64,000 bases of DNA from Aliikangiella coralliicola (GCF_007004725.1 NZ_ML660172.1:62001-126000); one strand, 5' to 3'; positions 26,575 to 35,654 are shown, counted from the stretch's first letter. Program-made: numbers and translations. Notes: a model not told the origin generated them from the sequence alone.

Positions 26575-28839
26575 ATGCCGGGTATTTGGGAAGAAGTAAA
26601 AACTCGAAAGATCTTTAAGGCAGCGACCTTCTACGCTGCTATTGCATGGGGTATTATCCAAATAGCCGATATTCTGCTGCCCGTTCTGGGTATAGCTGAT
26701 TGGGTTATGTCGTCGATGGTATTGATGGCATTTGCCGGTTTTCCCGTCGCATTAATTGCTGGGTGGATGCTTGATATTCGAATTGAGCGTAAGCGTGTTG
26801 CCAGTGTTGAAAGGGGAGATGCGGATGGTGAATTCACTGCCGCGAATTATCGAGCCAGGTTCGCTGAGCTTGCGGTAATTACGCTCTTTGGAATTGGAGC
26901 GGCCTTCCTTTACTACAACAGTGCAAGTGAACCAGCGCAAGCGAGTATTGCTGAACCTGGAAATTTGCAGAAAATGATCGCGCCGCAAAAAGATCAAAAA
27001 ACCATTGCGGTTCTACCTTTTGCTAACTTTAGCGACTCAAACGAAGACGAGTTTTTTGCCGACGGTTTGTCTGAAGAATTGCTCAATGTATTGGCGAGAA
27101 ATAAAAAGCTGCGGGTTGCCGCAAGAACATCATCGTTTCAGTACAAAAAAACCAATATTAATATTAAGACAATCGCTCATGAACTAGGCGTTCAATATGT
27201 GCTGGAGGGGAGTGTCAGACGTTCTGGTGACCTCATTAGAGTAACTGCTCAGTTGATTAAAGCGGACGAAGATGTTCATGTCTTTTCAAAATCCTGGGAC
27301 CGTACCACAAGTAACGTTTTTAAAGTGCAAGATGAAATCGCACAGTCAGTGCTCAATGAATTAAAAGTGAGTCTACTTGGGGAAACCGAGCCTGAGACAT
27401 CTGAAATTGGCACCCAGAATATTGCTGCGTTTGCCGAGTATTCCCGTGGTTTGGCTTTTTTACGCAATCGTGGAAAAACGGATTTTGAAAACGCGATTAA
27501 AGACTTTGAAAAAGCACTGGAAATTGACCCTAATTATGCGGAAGCGATGGCAATGTTAGCGGAAGTCCATTTGTTAAAAGTCAGCTACGGATATATCAAA
27601 AAAGATGAAGGGGTTGAGAAAGCGAAGCCGCTTGTTGAAAAGGCATTACAGTTAAATCCTAAACTAGGCGCGGCGCATGCAGTTAAAGGGCTTATGTACT
27701 GGCAAATGGCAAATTCGAAAAAGAAGGAAGGCAAAAAAGAAGAGCTCGAAATTGCGAAAGTCCATTTGCTGAGGGCTATTGATATCAACCCCTCGATTGC
27801 CGAAGCCTATATGTGGTATGGCTCGATATTACAAGAAGAAGGGAATTTTTCCGATGGCGCAAAACTGCGGAAAAAAGCTTATGAAATTGACCCACGCGCT
27901 GCAGTCGTTGGATATAACAGGGCTAAAGACCTGGTTCGATATGGGGATTATAAAGATGCCATGGACGTGTTTAATACTGTTGTGAGAAACAATCCTAACT
28001 ATCCTGCCGCATACAGTATTGCCGGCGAGGTGAGTTACAATGTTGGCCAATTGGATCAAGCCTACAGCATGTACAGTCGATTTGCCCAATTGGGTGATAA
28101 TGAAATGTCCTGGTTAATCAATTCTAGTCGAATATTTATCCCGCTCGGAGAATTCCAGTTGGCCCAGCAAAATATCGATCAGTTGAAAAAATTGGAAATG
28201 GGTAAGCATGATTTCGGTAACAAATTTGACTGGTTGCAAGCGTTTATCTGGATTGCTAGCGACGACATGCCAGCTTATTACAATTGGGTTGAGAGTTTTG
28301 AGGAATCGACCCAAGATTGGGGACAGCGATTGTGGCGAGGCTTAGCTTTGATGAAGCAGGAAAAGTGGAAACTTGCACTTGAAGATTTAGCTGAGTCATT
28401 AGCGTTAGCCCGTGCCAAGAACCCGGAGCGCGTTGATGAAGATACAATTCGCATTCAACTATTTTTAGCCCGAACCTATAAAGCGCTTGGAAATCAACTT
28501 AAGTCAGAGCATTATCTCAGCGTGGTTGATAGTGAAGTTCAGCAATTAAAAGCAGAAGGTTTTGATTCGCAATCGATTCGATATTTACAGTCTGCGTTGG
28601 CTGCGTTAAAGGGTGAGCAGAGAAACGCGTTAGCCTTGTTAAGGCAATCGGTCCAAGAAGGTTTTGTAGACTTTTGGTGGGCTGATGCCGATCCTTCGTT
28701 TGATACTGCCAGACAAGACCCAATGTTCTCAACGATTAAAAGTGAGTTTAAGATTCGTATGAAGTTAATGCAAAATAATATCGAATCACAATATGGTAAG
28801 TTGGTCATGAACCAACCGACGAGTGAAAGTGGTAACTAG
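26575..28839 (+). CDS. Membrane-anchored TolB/FlgO-like and TPR protein
   Basis: A 754-residue protein with three predicted membrane helices near the N-terminus (about 17-38, 45-66, 97-116). A domain that starts TIAVLPFANFS (about 142-270) is the TolB-N/FlgO-like fold often found in CadC-type regulators and adenylate-cyclase-associated proteins. From about 280 to the end come tetratricopeptide repeats, several with A-x-x-x-Y/F and D-P-x-x-A spacing (for example LEIDPNYAEA, YEIDPRAAVV). The winged-helix DNA-binding domain that usually heads such proteins is absent; the membrane helices take its place. The likely role is a scaffold or sensor at the inner membrane; the partner is unknown. Confidence 0.75.
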   Translation: MPGIWEEVKTRKIFKAATFYAAIAWGIIQIADILLPVLGIADWVMSSMVLMAFAGFPVALIAGWMLDIRIERKRVASVERGDADGEFTAANYRARFAELAVITLFGIGAAFLYYNSASEPAQASIAEPGNLQKMIAPQKDQKTIAVLPFANFSDSNEDEFFADGLSEELLNVLARNKKLRVAARTSSFQYKKTNINIKTIAHELGVQYVLEGSVRRSGDLIRVTAQLIKADEDVHVFSKSWDRTTSNVFKVQDEIAQSVLNELKVSLLGETEPETSEIGTQNIAAFAEYSRGLAFLRNRGKTDFENAIKDFEKALEIDPNYAEAMAMLAEVHLLKVSYGYIKKDEGVEKAKPLVEKALQLNPKLGAAHAVKGLMYWQMANSKKKEGKKEELEIAKVHLLRAIDINPSIAEAYMWYGSILQEEGNFSDGAKLRKKAYEIDPRAAVVGYNRAKDLVRYGDYKDAMDVFNTVVRNNPNYPAAYSIAGEVSYNVGQLDQAYSMYSRFAQLGDNEMSWLINSSRIFIPLGEFQLAQQNIDQLKKLEMGKHDFGNKFDWLQAFIWIASDDMPAYYNWVESFEESTQDWGQRLWRGLALMKQEKWKLALEDLAESLALARAKNPERVDEDTIRIQLFLARTYKALGNQLKSEHYLSVVDSEVQQLKAEGFDSQSIRYLQSALAALKGEQRNALALLRQSVQEGFVDFWWADADPSFDTARQDPMFSTIKSEFKIRMKLMQNNIESQYGKLVMNQPTSESGN

Positions 28840-28875
28840 TAAGTGATGCTATAATTTTTCGACTAAAATTTAGGC

Positions 28876-28911
28876 AATAAAAAAGGCGATTAGATAATCG
28901 CCTTTTTTATT
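28876..28911. terminator. Bidirectional terminator between the TPR gene and ppa
   Basis: A perfect 17-bp palindromic stem (28876-28892 with 28895-28911, 2-nt loop) with A-run on one side and T-run on the other serves the convergent genes in both directions. Confidence 0.9.
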
Positions 28912-28923
28912 GATTTTCTATTA

Positions 28924-29472
28924 TTAGAAAGCGGGTTTTTCAGGTGCTTCTTCGTAACGATTAACGCTATCGGTAATTTCTGCTTTCGCTTGTGCTGCGT
29001 CACCCCAACCTTCAATTCTAACCCATTTTCCAGACTCAAGATCTTTGTAGTGCTCAAAGAAATGCTGAATTTGGTTGAGTAGAAGCTCAGGTAAGTCAGA
29101 GTGCTCTTTTACATTCTGGTAAACAGGCGTTAACTTGCGAACCGGAACAGCTAATATTTTTGCATCAGTACCTGATTCATCAGTCATTTTTAATACGCCG
29201 ACTGGACGACACTTGATAACCGAACCAGCTAAAAGCGGGAAAGGTGTCGGTACTAAAACGTCAACCGGGTCGCCATCTTCAGATAATGTGTGTGGCACAT
29301 AACCATAGTTAGTTGGGTAGTGCATACAGGTGGCCATAAAACGGTCAACGAAAATCGCCCCTGAGTCCTTGTCTACTTCATACTTAACTGGATCTGCGTG
29401 TGCTGGGATCTCGATAATTACATTAATTTCTTCCGGTAAATCGTTACCAGCGGGTACTTTGTTCAGGCTCAT
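28924..29472 (-). CDS. ppa: Soluble inorganic pyrophosphatase
   Basis: Family I pyrophosphatase that hydrolyses pyrophosphate to phosphate in the cytosol. The catalytic motif [12 protein letters not shown] and the substrate-loop YPTNYGY are intact. I start at the ATG at 29472 (182 residues, beginning [16 protein letters not shown]), which matches the E. coli protein from its first residue. The longer open frame to 29529 would begin upstream of a perfect -10 box (29512-29517) and is not transcribed from it. It is one of three pyrophosphate enzymes in the next 6.5 kb. Confidence 0.97.
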   Translation of the reverse strand: MSLNKVPAGNDLPEEINVIIEIPAHADPVKYEVDKDSGAIFVDRFMATCMHYPTNYGYVPHTLSEDGDPVDVLVPTPFPLLAGSVIKCRPVGVLKMTDESGTDAKILAVPVRKLTPVYQNVKEHSDLPELLLNQIQHFFEHYKDLESGKWVRIEGWGDAAQAKAEITDSVNRYEEAPEKPAF

Positions 29473-29511
29473 TTTGGTGTACTTGTTTTTGAAGATAAAA
29501 TTTTGGCGCGT

Positions 29512-29517
29512 ATTATA
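29512..29517 (-). promoter_or_regulatory. -10 box of the ppa promoter
   Basis: TATAAT on the minus strand, followed by the GC-rich discriminator ACGCGCC. Its position gives a leader of about 35 nt before the ATG at 29472. No good -35 is visible at 17 bp (TTTATT), so the promoter may rely on an extended or weak -35. Confidence 0.6.
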
Positions 29518-29691
29518 GCGATACTGCACCGCAAAATAAACTCTTAGCGAAAATTATTTAAACAGCTTATTAATCAATAACTTAAAATAACGACTATTCG
29601 CTTATTTACCTCTCGTTTAATTACTGTTATACAGAAGCAGGAGTTTTTTCCTGATTCAGTCGAACAATACTGATTTATAAAACTTTTACCT

Positions 29692-29804
29692 ATGGCAGAT
29701 GGGCTACCGAGAGATACGGTTGTTGATTTTTAGGAGGCACCGTATCTAACGATCCCTGTCATGCAGTTGGTTCGCCCGTAAGTAGTGGGGTATCGCTGAT
29801 ACCT
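29692..29804 (+). ncRNA. Candidate structured RNA leader upstream of hppA
   Basis: Several complementary segments line up as a compact fold on the plus strand. A 9-bp perfect helix AGATACGGT/ACCGTATCT (29712-29720 with 29739-29747) carries an 18-nt loop. An outer helix can join GGGC-ACC (29701-29708) to GGT-GCCC (29769-29777). A short hairpin CTG-TCATG-CAG (29756-29766) lies inside, and a 6-bp hairpin GGTATC-GCT-GATACC (29789-29803) follows. This multi-branched layout, 150 bp before hppA and on its strand, is what a riboswitch or protein-binding leader would look like. I do not recognise a known class; it does not show the fluoride-riboswitch core often found with pyrophosphatases. The fold was drawn by eye. 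Confidence 0.4.
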
Positions 29805-29960
29805 GTAAACAACAATATTTGTCTTGCTAACTTTTCTTACTGCGGCCAATGGCTTCAAGTCGTCACCAGACTGTTTTGAGGTCAATGATAAGAGATTAGA
29901 GTTAAACCAAAGTTAAAGAAAGTTGGCTCGGAAATATCATCTTAACTGTTTGGGGGAAGT

Positions 29961-31985
29961 ATGGATCTTGTTCAATTACCGCCAGTATTAGGCGTGGTAG
30001 GGCTGGTTGCAGCCTTTGTGATTTACCTTTTTATTCAAAAGTATTCTGGTGGTGAAGGCAAAACAGCAAAAATTGCCGCAGCAATTCATGATGGTGCGAT
30101 GGTGTTTATGCGTCGCGAATATACCATTCTCGGTGGGTTTCTAGTTGTTCTAACTGTTTTATTATTTATTGGTTTTGGCTCATGGCATACACCCACCGCG
30201 TTTGTGGTTGGTGCATTAAGTTCTGCTATTGCCGGGTATATCGGTATGTACACCGCGACTAGTGCAAATGTCAGAACCACTGTCGCAGCATCGGAAAAGG
30301 GGGCGGCCTCAGCTTTGACCGTCGCATTCTATGGTGGCTCCGTGATGGGGTTAGCTGTGGCATCAATGGGACTGCTTGGTTTGGGCAGTATGTATTATGT
30401 TTTCGGTGGAAACCCAGAACATGCGGAAGCGATTCACGGATTCGGTATGGGGGCTTCAGTGGTTGCGCTATTTTCCCGAGTAGGCGGTGGAATTTTCACC
30501 AAAAGCGCGGATGTCGGGGCTGATCTGGTTGGAAAAATAGAAGCAGGCATACCTGAAGATGACCCTCGAAATCCTGGGGTAATAGCTGACAATGTCGGTG
30601 ACAATGTCGGTGATGTGGCAGGCATGGGCTCCGATATTTTTGAGTCGTACTGTGGCTCCATGATTGCGTCAATTGCCATTGCGTCAACAATGGCCGGGAC
30701 AACTGTGGCTGCATTGACGGGGGGTGACAATAGAGAGGCCTTGATGTTTCTTCCATTAGCGCTTGCGTCAGTAGGGCTGATTTGTTCGATCATTGGCATT
30801 GTCATCGTCAAGTTAGCCTCAAATGCCGAACCAGCAAAAGCGCTTCGAACGGGGACACTTGGCGCAACCTTACTTTTAATTGCCGCTGCGTACGTGTTAA
30901 TCGACTGGTTGGGACTTTCCGTCAATATCTGGTATTGCGTCATTTGCGGTGCTGTCGGCGGTAGTGTGATTGGCCTGGTCACAGAATATTATACTGGCGG
31001 TAAGCCGGTTCAAGAGTTAGCCCGTGAAGGTGAAACAGGACCGGCAACGGTCATGATTGCCGGGTTAGCTGTTGGCATGGAATCTGTGGTTATTCCTGTG
31101 TTGACTATTGCCGGAATTATTTTTGCCAGCGCGGAGTTACTTGAAGGTGCCGGTGTTTACGGTGTTGGAATCGGTGCCGTTGGAATGTTAGCAACAGTTG
31201 GTATAACGATGGCCATTGATGCCTATGGCCCGGTTGCTGATAACGCCGGTGGAATAGCAGAAATGGCTGAGCTCGGCGAAGACGTTCGAGAGATTACTGA
31301 TGGGTTAGACGAAGTAGGGAACACCACCGCTGCAATCGGTAAAGGATTCGCTATTGGTGCTGCCGGTCTTGCTGCTTTGGCTATCATCGCCGCATACATT
31401 GAGACTGTTTCGAAAAATATTGATGGATTTAAATTAGAAGTAAACGATCCGTTAGTATTGATGGGCATGTTTATCGGCGGCATTTTTCCATTCCTGGTTT
31501 CTGCGATCACAATGAGAGCAGTCGGAAGCGCGGCATTTGATATGATCAAAGAAATACGTCGGCAGTTTAAGGAAATTCCGGGCCTTCTTGAAGGTAATGC
31601 CGAGCCGGATAATGCCAAGTGCGTGGATATCGCGACTCAAGCGGCACTAAAAAAGATGATAATCCCTGGGGCGCTCGCTGTGTCTGCGCCAGCAGTGATC
31701 GGATTTGGATTGGGCGCTCAAGCACTGGGCGGAATGTTAGCGGGAGCGTTGATTACTTGTGTGCTGTTAGCGTTAACGATGGCCAATGCCGGTGGCGCCT
31801 GGGATAATGCCAAGAAGTATGTTGAGAAAGGGAATTTTGGCGGCAAGGGATCTGATGTTCATAAAGCGGCGGTGGTTGGTGATACCGTCGGCGATCCGTT
31901 CAAAGATACCTCGGGTCCTGCGATGAATATACTGATTAACGTGATGGCGATTGTTAGTCTGGTGATCGCACCGTTACTTTCATAG
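29961..31985 (+). CDS. hppA: Membrane-bound ion-pumping pyrophosphatase
   Basis: A 674-residue polytopic membrane enzyme that couples hydrolysis of pyrophosphate to export of H+ or Na+. About 15-16 hydrophobic segments are visible, with the substrate-binding motifs [11 protein letters not shown] (184-194), DNVGDNVGD (210-218) and a second acidic set near the C-terminus ([15 protein letters not shown]). At the position that separates the subfamilies, K+-independent enzymes have Lys and Thr; here the segment [10 protein letters not shown] has A457 and G460, which marks the K+-dependent subfamily. Whether it pumps H+ or Na+ cannot be told by eye. A GGGGGAAGT Shine-Dalgarno precedes the ATG, and the structured leader described above lies upstream. 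Confidence 0.96.
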   Translation: MDLVQLPPVLGVVGLVAAFVIYLFIQKYSGGEGKTAKIAAAIHDGAMVFMRREYTILGGFLVVLTVLLFIGFGSWHTPTAFVVGALSSAIAGYIGMYTATSANVRTTVAASEKGAASALTVAFYGGSVMGLAVASMGLLGLGSMYYVFGGNPEHAEAIHGFGMGASVVALFSRVGGGIFTKSADVGADLVGKIEAGIPEDDPRNPGVIADNVGDNVGDVAGMGSDIFESYCGSMIASIAIASTMAGTTVAALTGGDNREALMFLPLALASVGLICSIIGIVIVKLASNAEPAKALRTGTLGATLLLIAAAYVLIDWLGLSVNIWYCVICGAVGGSVIGLVTEYYTGGKPVQELAREGETGPATVMIAGLAVGMESVVIPVLTIAGIIFASAELLEGAGVYGVGIGAVGMLATVGITMAIDAYGPVADNAGGIAEMAELGEDVREITDGLDEVGNTTAAIGKGFAIGAAGLAALAIIAAYIETVSKNIDGFKLEVNDPLVLMGMFIGGIFPFLVSAITMRAVGSAAFDMIKEIRRQFKEIPGLLEGNAEPDNAKCVDIATQAALKKMIIPGALAVSAPAVIGFGLGAQALGGMLAGALITCVLLALTMANAGGAWDNAKKYVEKGNFGGKGSDVHKAAVVGDTVGDPFKDTSGPAMNILINVMAIVSLVIAPLLS

Positions 31986-32016
31986 TTGCTATTCCTGGGG
32001 TCACTCCCGGCTGTAC

Positions 32017-32042
32017 AAAAGGGCTCGAACGAGCCCTTTTTT
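32017..32042 (+). terminator. Terminator of hppA
   Basis: GGGCTCG and CGAGCCC (7-bp perfect stem, AA loop) flanked by A4 and followed by T6, about 35 bp past the stop codon. Confidence 0.9.
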
Positions 32043-32237
32043 GTTGCTATGTCATTAATAACTCACATTTTTTCTTTATTTTTGCCATACTTTGAGAGAG
32101 TGCAATTTGATTTTGTGCTCAACTCATTAACATGAGACAACAAGCCGAGTTTCGGGTCGTACGGGTATATGCCTAAATAGTTTGGGTAGGAAGTGAATAA
32201 ATATAAAAAATACCGGGTAGAAATTTGAGTAAATCTG

Positions 32238-33305
32238 ATGAGTTATGAATCCTTCAATGAGCTAGAAGACGAAGTCAAACAAGAGTTTTATGAGGACGTT
32301 AAAGCAGCCATAAAGGACATTAATGAATGCGCGACAATTTTAGAGTCTGGCGCAGATGCTGGTGTGATTGACAGAATGTTTCGTGCCTTGCACACGGTGA
32401 AAGGCAATTGCAATATGGTGTTCCTCGAAAGGTTTGTAGATGCAAGCCACAAACTGGAAGATTTATTTTCAGATATTCGAAGCGGAACAATCGATTATGA
32501 TGATATTTATGGACAGTTTGCGGTAGTAGCTGTCAGTGAAATTGAAAAGCAATTGGATTCGTTAGTTCAAAAAGCTGAAGTCGACGAAAATGTTTTAGAG
32601 CGTCTTGAACAAATTATTGATCAAATCGAGAACAACCAATCAGGTCAACGTCTTGCTATCACAGAAAAAGCGATTATCGCAGTTCAAGACGGTCACTTTA
32701 ACTTAGATCTGGTTGCCATCAATGAAGAGCATGGCCGGGCTTTTAGTTTTCTTGACGCGACCGACTCAGAGTTTTTCGAATTTATTTCGGATAGACAGGC
32801 TCACGCCGATCCACTACACGAACAATTTATGTCTATCTGTAACACGTTAGCACTCAAACTTAATGAAAAACTTGGACGTCGTGTTGATGAGGACCAGCTA
32901 AGCGCCGCGGTTATTTTTTTAGGATTGTCTCGGTTAATCGCGGTGGAAAAGGAACCAGGCCAATTAACTATTGAGCAAGTATTTTTTGCATCAGGTTTGC
33001 TTTCCAGAATGTCCGGTTGGAGCGTGGCCGCGGAACTTGTATTACAGTCTTCAGAACGTCACGACGGGACCGGATTACCTTTAGGGTTAAGCAATGACAA
33101 AATCTTGCCCGCCGCTCAAGTCATCGGGCTCGCTTTTGAATTTACTTTTATTGTGCTGCAAAATAGACAACAGGGATACAAACAATCTCTGTTTACTGCA
33201 GTCAAAGCAATCAATGCGCAAAAGGATACTCGATTCAAAGCGCGTCTTATTGAGCGTTTTAATAATCTCGTAAAAAGCGAGTACCTGACTACACAGATGT
33301 GGTAA
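32238..33305 (+). CDS. Hpt domain protein with a degenerate HD-GYP-like domain
   Basis: A 355-residue soluble protein. The N-terminal Hpt domain (about 10-110) has the phosphotransfer histidine H52 in ALHTVKGNC, so it can presumably take part in a phosphorelay. The rest (about 180-345) resembles an HD-GYP domain: it keeps ERHDGTGLPLGL (273-284), matching the HHE..DG.GYP.G part, but the HD diad that binds metal is replaced (VIFLGLSRL around 224-233), so phosphodiesterase activity on c-di-GMP is unlikely. A receiver-to-Hpt input controlling an inactive HD module is the inference. The upstream region carries no clear promoter and the Shine-Dalgarno is weak. Confidence 0.7.
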   Translation: MSYESFNELEDEVKQEFYEDVKAAIKDINECATILESGADAGVIDRMFRALHTVKGNCNMVFLERFVDASHKLEDLFSDIRSGTIDYDDIYGQFAVVAVSEIEKQLDSLVQKAEVDENVLERLEQIIDQIENNQSGQRLAITEKAIIAVQDGHFNLDLVAINEEHGRAFSFLDATDSEFFEFISDRQAHADPLHEQFMSICNTLALKLNEKLGRRVDEDQLSAAVIFLGLSRLIAVEKEPGQLTIEQVFFASGLLSRMSGWSVAAELVLQSSERHDGTGLPLGLSNDKILPAAQVIGLAFEFTFIVLQNRQQGYKQSLFTAVKAINAQKDTRFKARLIERFNNLVKSEYLTTQMW

Positions 33306-33409
33306 AAACTTCTTCACAAAAAATAAAAAAATAAAAATTCATAAATTAAAACCCCTATTTTGACGTATCGCGTTTGTAACAAATGCTAACAAAATATCAG
33401 GAGTGGTTT

Positions 33410-34045
33410 ATGAAAAAAATATTTGCGTTTGGAGTAGCTGTAGTATTTTCTTTTTTTCTTTTCGGTTTGATGAGTAGCTTGATTGATCAGGAAGCACATG
33501 CCATTGACTCAGAACCACCGGTTCCGATAGATATCATTTCAGTTCCTAAGGATACTCCCGTTGAAGTTATAACGCGACGACCTCCTAAAAAACCGCCAGA
33601 ATTAAAGCCGGTAAAAAAACTAACAAAAACTGTACGCGAATCGAAGCCCGAGAAGGCAACACCGATGAAGGTAGCATTCTCAACAGGCGGAATCAAAGGT
33701 TTTAAGGCTTCCTTTAAACCTGGACTTGTTGGTGATGCTATGGGAGTCGGTTCGGCTGTTAATGGTGATGGTGGTTTAGCGCCTAAAGTCAGAGTTGAAC
33801 CGAGTTATCCAATGAAAGCCGCAGCAGATAATATTGAAGGCTATGTCACGTTATCCTTTGATGTTAATCCCCATGGTGACCCGGTAAATATTAAGGTTGT
33901 TGAAGCAAAACCAAAAGGATACTTTGAAAAGAGTGCACGCAAAGCGTTACGTAAATGGAAGTACACTCCTGAGAAAAAAGATGGTGCAGCGGTTTCAACT
34001 TTTAATCAGAGCGTGACACTAGAATTTAAATTAGCTGGCGAGTAA
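33410..34045 (+). CDS. TonB-like energy transducer
   Basis: A 211-residue protein with an N-terminal signal anchor (about 1-25), a Pro/Lys-rich periplasmic linker (about 45-85, with RRPPKKPPELKP) and a TonB C-terminal domain (about 125-210: VEPSYPMKAAADNIEGYVTLSFDV and RKWKYTP). TonB passes energy from ExbB-ExbD to outer-membrane receptors. No exbB, exbD or TonB-dependent receptor lies in the window. The ATG at 33410 follows a CAGGAG Shine-Dalgarno at 6 bp; an in-frame ATG at 33383 places that site inside the gene and is rejected. Confidence 0.88.
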   Translation: MKKIFAFGVAVVFSFFLFGLMSSLIDQEAHAIDSEPPVPIDIISVPKDTPVEVITRRPPKKPPELKPVKKLTKTVRESKPEKATPMKVAFSTGGIKGFKASFKPGLVGDAMGVGSAVNGDGGLAPKVRVEPSYPMKAAADNIEGYVTLSFDVNPHGDPVNIKVVEAKPKGYFEKSARKALRKWKYTPEKKDGAAVSTFNQSVTLEFKLAGE

Positions 34046-34085
34046 ACGCGAAAGAAAAAAATGAAGGTAATCCTTCGTCTGCAGG

Positions 34086-34119
34086 AAAAAAACTCCGCTC
34101 AGGTGAGCGGAGTTTTTTT
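34086..34119. terminator. Bidirectional terminator between the TonB-like gene and the phosphofructokinase
   Basis: AACTCCGCTC (34091-34100) and GAGCGGAGTT (34105-34114) form a perfect 10-bp stem with an AGGT loop, flanked by an A-run and a T-run, between convergent genes. Confidence 0.9.
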
Positions 34120-34131
34120 ATGTTTAGAAAA

Positions 34132-35400
34132 TTATATTTCGAACTTTTTACGAAGTTTCTTTTTTACTGGTTCATTTTTAAGGGTGACGTATTGCGGTAA
34201 ACCATTTTTGTATGGAGGATAAGATTCGCCTTTAATCAATGGCAACATATAGTCACGACACGCGTCAGTGATGTGCATTCCATCGGCAGAAATATATTTT
34301 CTCGGCATCATTTTTTCGACATTTGCTACCGCAGATAATGGTGCTTCACCGATGCTCCATTTGTAAGATTTAGTATTTTTTCGAACGATAGTAGGCATGA
34401 CGGAATTTTTGCCTGCGACTGCAAATTCGACCGCTGCTTGTCCCATTGCGTAGGCCTGTTCCACATCGGTTGCTGAGGCGATATGACGTGCTGCACGTTG
34501 AAGATAATCCGAAACTGCCCAGTGGTATTTAAAGCCTAGTTCCGCTTTAACCATTTGCGCTACAACGGGTGCGACGCCACCAAGTTGCTTATGACCGAAT
34601 GCATCAACGGTACCTGCATCTGCCAGGAAAGTGCCATCTTTATACTTGGCACCCTCAGAAACGACAATTGCACAGTACCCAAATTTCTTTACACATCGGT
34701 TCACTTTCTTGAGAAATTTTTCTTTATTAAATGCAATTTCAGGAAATAAGATAATGTGTGGTGAGTCACCTTCTTTCTCTGCCGCCAGACCGCCTGCTGC
34801 AGCAATCCAACCTGCATGTCGTCCCATTACTTCCATGACAAAAACTTTGGTTGAAGTTTTCGCCATTGACGCCACGTCAAACCCGGCTTCTCGAATTGAA
34901 ACCGCGACATATTTTGCCACGCTACCAAAACCTGGGCAGTTGTCAGTAATCGGTAAATCATTGTCGACTGTTTTAGGAATACCGATACAAGTCATGGGGT
35001 AACCCATCGTTTCGCTTAATTGAGAAACCTTGTGTGCCGTGTCCATTGAGTCGCCACCGCCGTTATAGAAAAAGTACCCGATATCATGCGCTTTAAAAAC
35101 TTCAATAAGTCTTTCATATTCAGCACGATTTTCTTCAATACTTTTTAGTTTATAACGACAAGAACCAAATGCACCGGATGGAGTGTGTTTTAAAGCTGCG
35201 ATATCTTTTTTAGATTCTTTACTAGTATCAATCAAATCTTCGGTTAAAGCGCCGATAATACCATTGCGCCCCGCGTAGACTTTACCGATTACCTTTTTGT
35301 GTTGACGGGCTGTTTCAATAACGCCGCAAGCCGACGCATTGATTACCGATGTAACACCACCTGATTGAGCATAAAAAGCATTTTGCTTTTTGGCAGCCAT
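34132..35400 (-). CDS. pfp: Pyrophosphate-dependent 6-phosphofructokinase
   Basis: A 422-residue glycolytic enzyme that phosphorylates fructose 6-phosphate with pyrophosphate instead of ATP, reversibly. Two residues separate PPi- from ATP-dependent enzymes: the motif GGGDSM has Asp where ATP enzymes have Gly in GGDGS, and the substrate motif reads PKTVDND with Lys where ATP enzymes have Gly (PGTIDND). Both point to PPi. The fructose-6-phosphate motif MEVMGRHAGW is also present. I start at the ATG at 35400, which follows AGGAG by 7 bp; the frame to 35454 begins upstream of the -10 box. It runs toward the TonB-like gene. Confidence 0.93.
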   Translation of the reverse strand: MAAKKQNAFYAQSGGVTSVINASACGVIETARQHKKVIGKVYAGRNGIIGALTEDLIDTSKESKKDIAALKHTPSGAFGSCRYKLKSIEENRAEYERLIEVFKAHDIGYFFYNGGGDSMDTAHKVSQLSETMGYPMTCIGIPKTVDNDLPITDNCPGFGSVAKYVAVSIREAGFDVASMAKTSTKVFVMEVMGRHAGWIAAAGGLAAEKEGDSPHIILFPEIAFNKEKFLKKVNRCVKKFGYCAIVVSEGAKYKDGTFLADAGTVDAFGHKQLGGVAPVVAQMVKAELGFKYHWAVSDYLQRAARHIASATDVEQAYAMGQAAVEFAVAGKNSVMPTIVRKNTKSYKWSIGEAPLSAVANVEKMMPRKYISADGMHITDACRDYMLPLIKGESYPPYKNGLPQYVTLKNEPVKKKLRKKFEI

Positions 35401-35436
35401 GAAAGAGCTCCTGAGATTGAAAATTTTTGTTGGCGT

Positions 35437-35442
35437 ATTATA
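35437..35442 (-). promoter_or_regulatory. -10 box of the pfp promoter
   Basis: TATAAT on the minus strand, followed by ACGCC, closely like the ppa promoter. The start point would lie about 30 bp before the pfp ATG. The -35 region is poor: CTGTCA is 19 bp away. Confidence 0.55.
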
Positions 35443-35654
35443 GAGCCGAATCAATATAAAATGACAGTATAAAATCGGCTATTTCAATGTCTGATGTGGT
35501 CGCCCATTATGCCCACAGGCCTACTATACGCTGCAATGAGCGCCTAATCGGCCTGCAATAACTCCTTATGTCAGTTTTTATCGACTCAACTCTCAATCAA
35601 TTCGGCAAGCGGTGAGAAGTATTTTTTTATGAAAGAGTAAGAGGTATGAAATAT

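Noticed and set aside
29473-29529. Extended N-terminus of ppa
   Set aside because: It overlaps the -10 box, and E. coli Ppa aligns from the ATG at 29472.
29692-29804. Fluoride (crcB) riboswitch before hppA
   Set aside because: The conserved GGNGAUGG start and the matching 3' element of that class are not seen.
30434-30982. 182-residue open frame antisense to hppA
   Set aside because: Low-complexity Pro/Ser/Ala protein opposite a conserved gene; typical shadow of a biased coding strand.
35401-35454. Extended N-terminus of the PPi-phosphofructokinase
   Set aside because: It includes the -10 box and the ribosome binding site of the downstream ATG.
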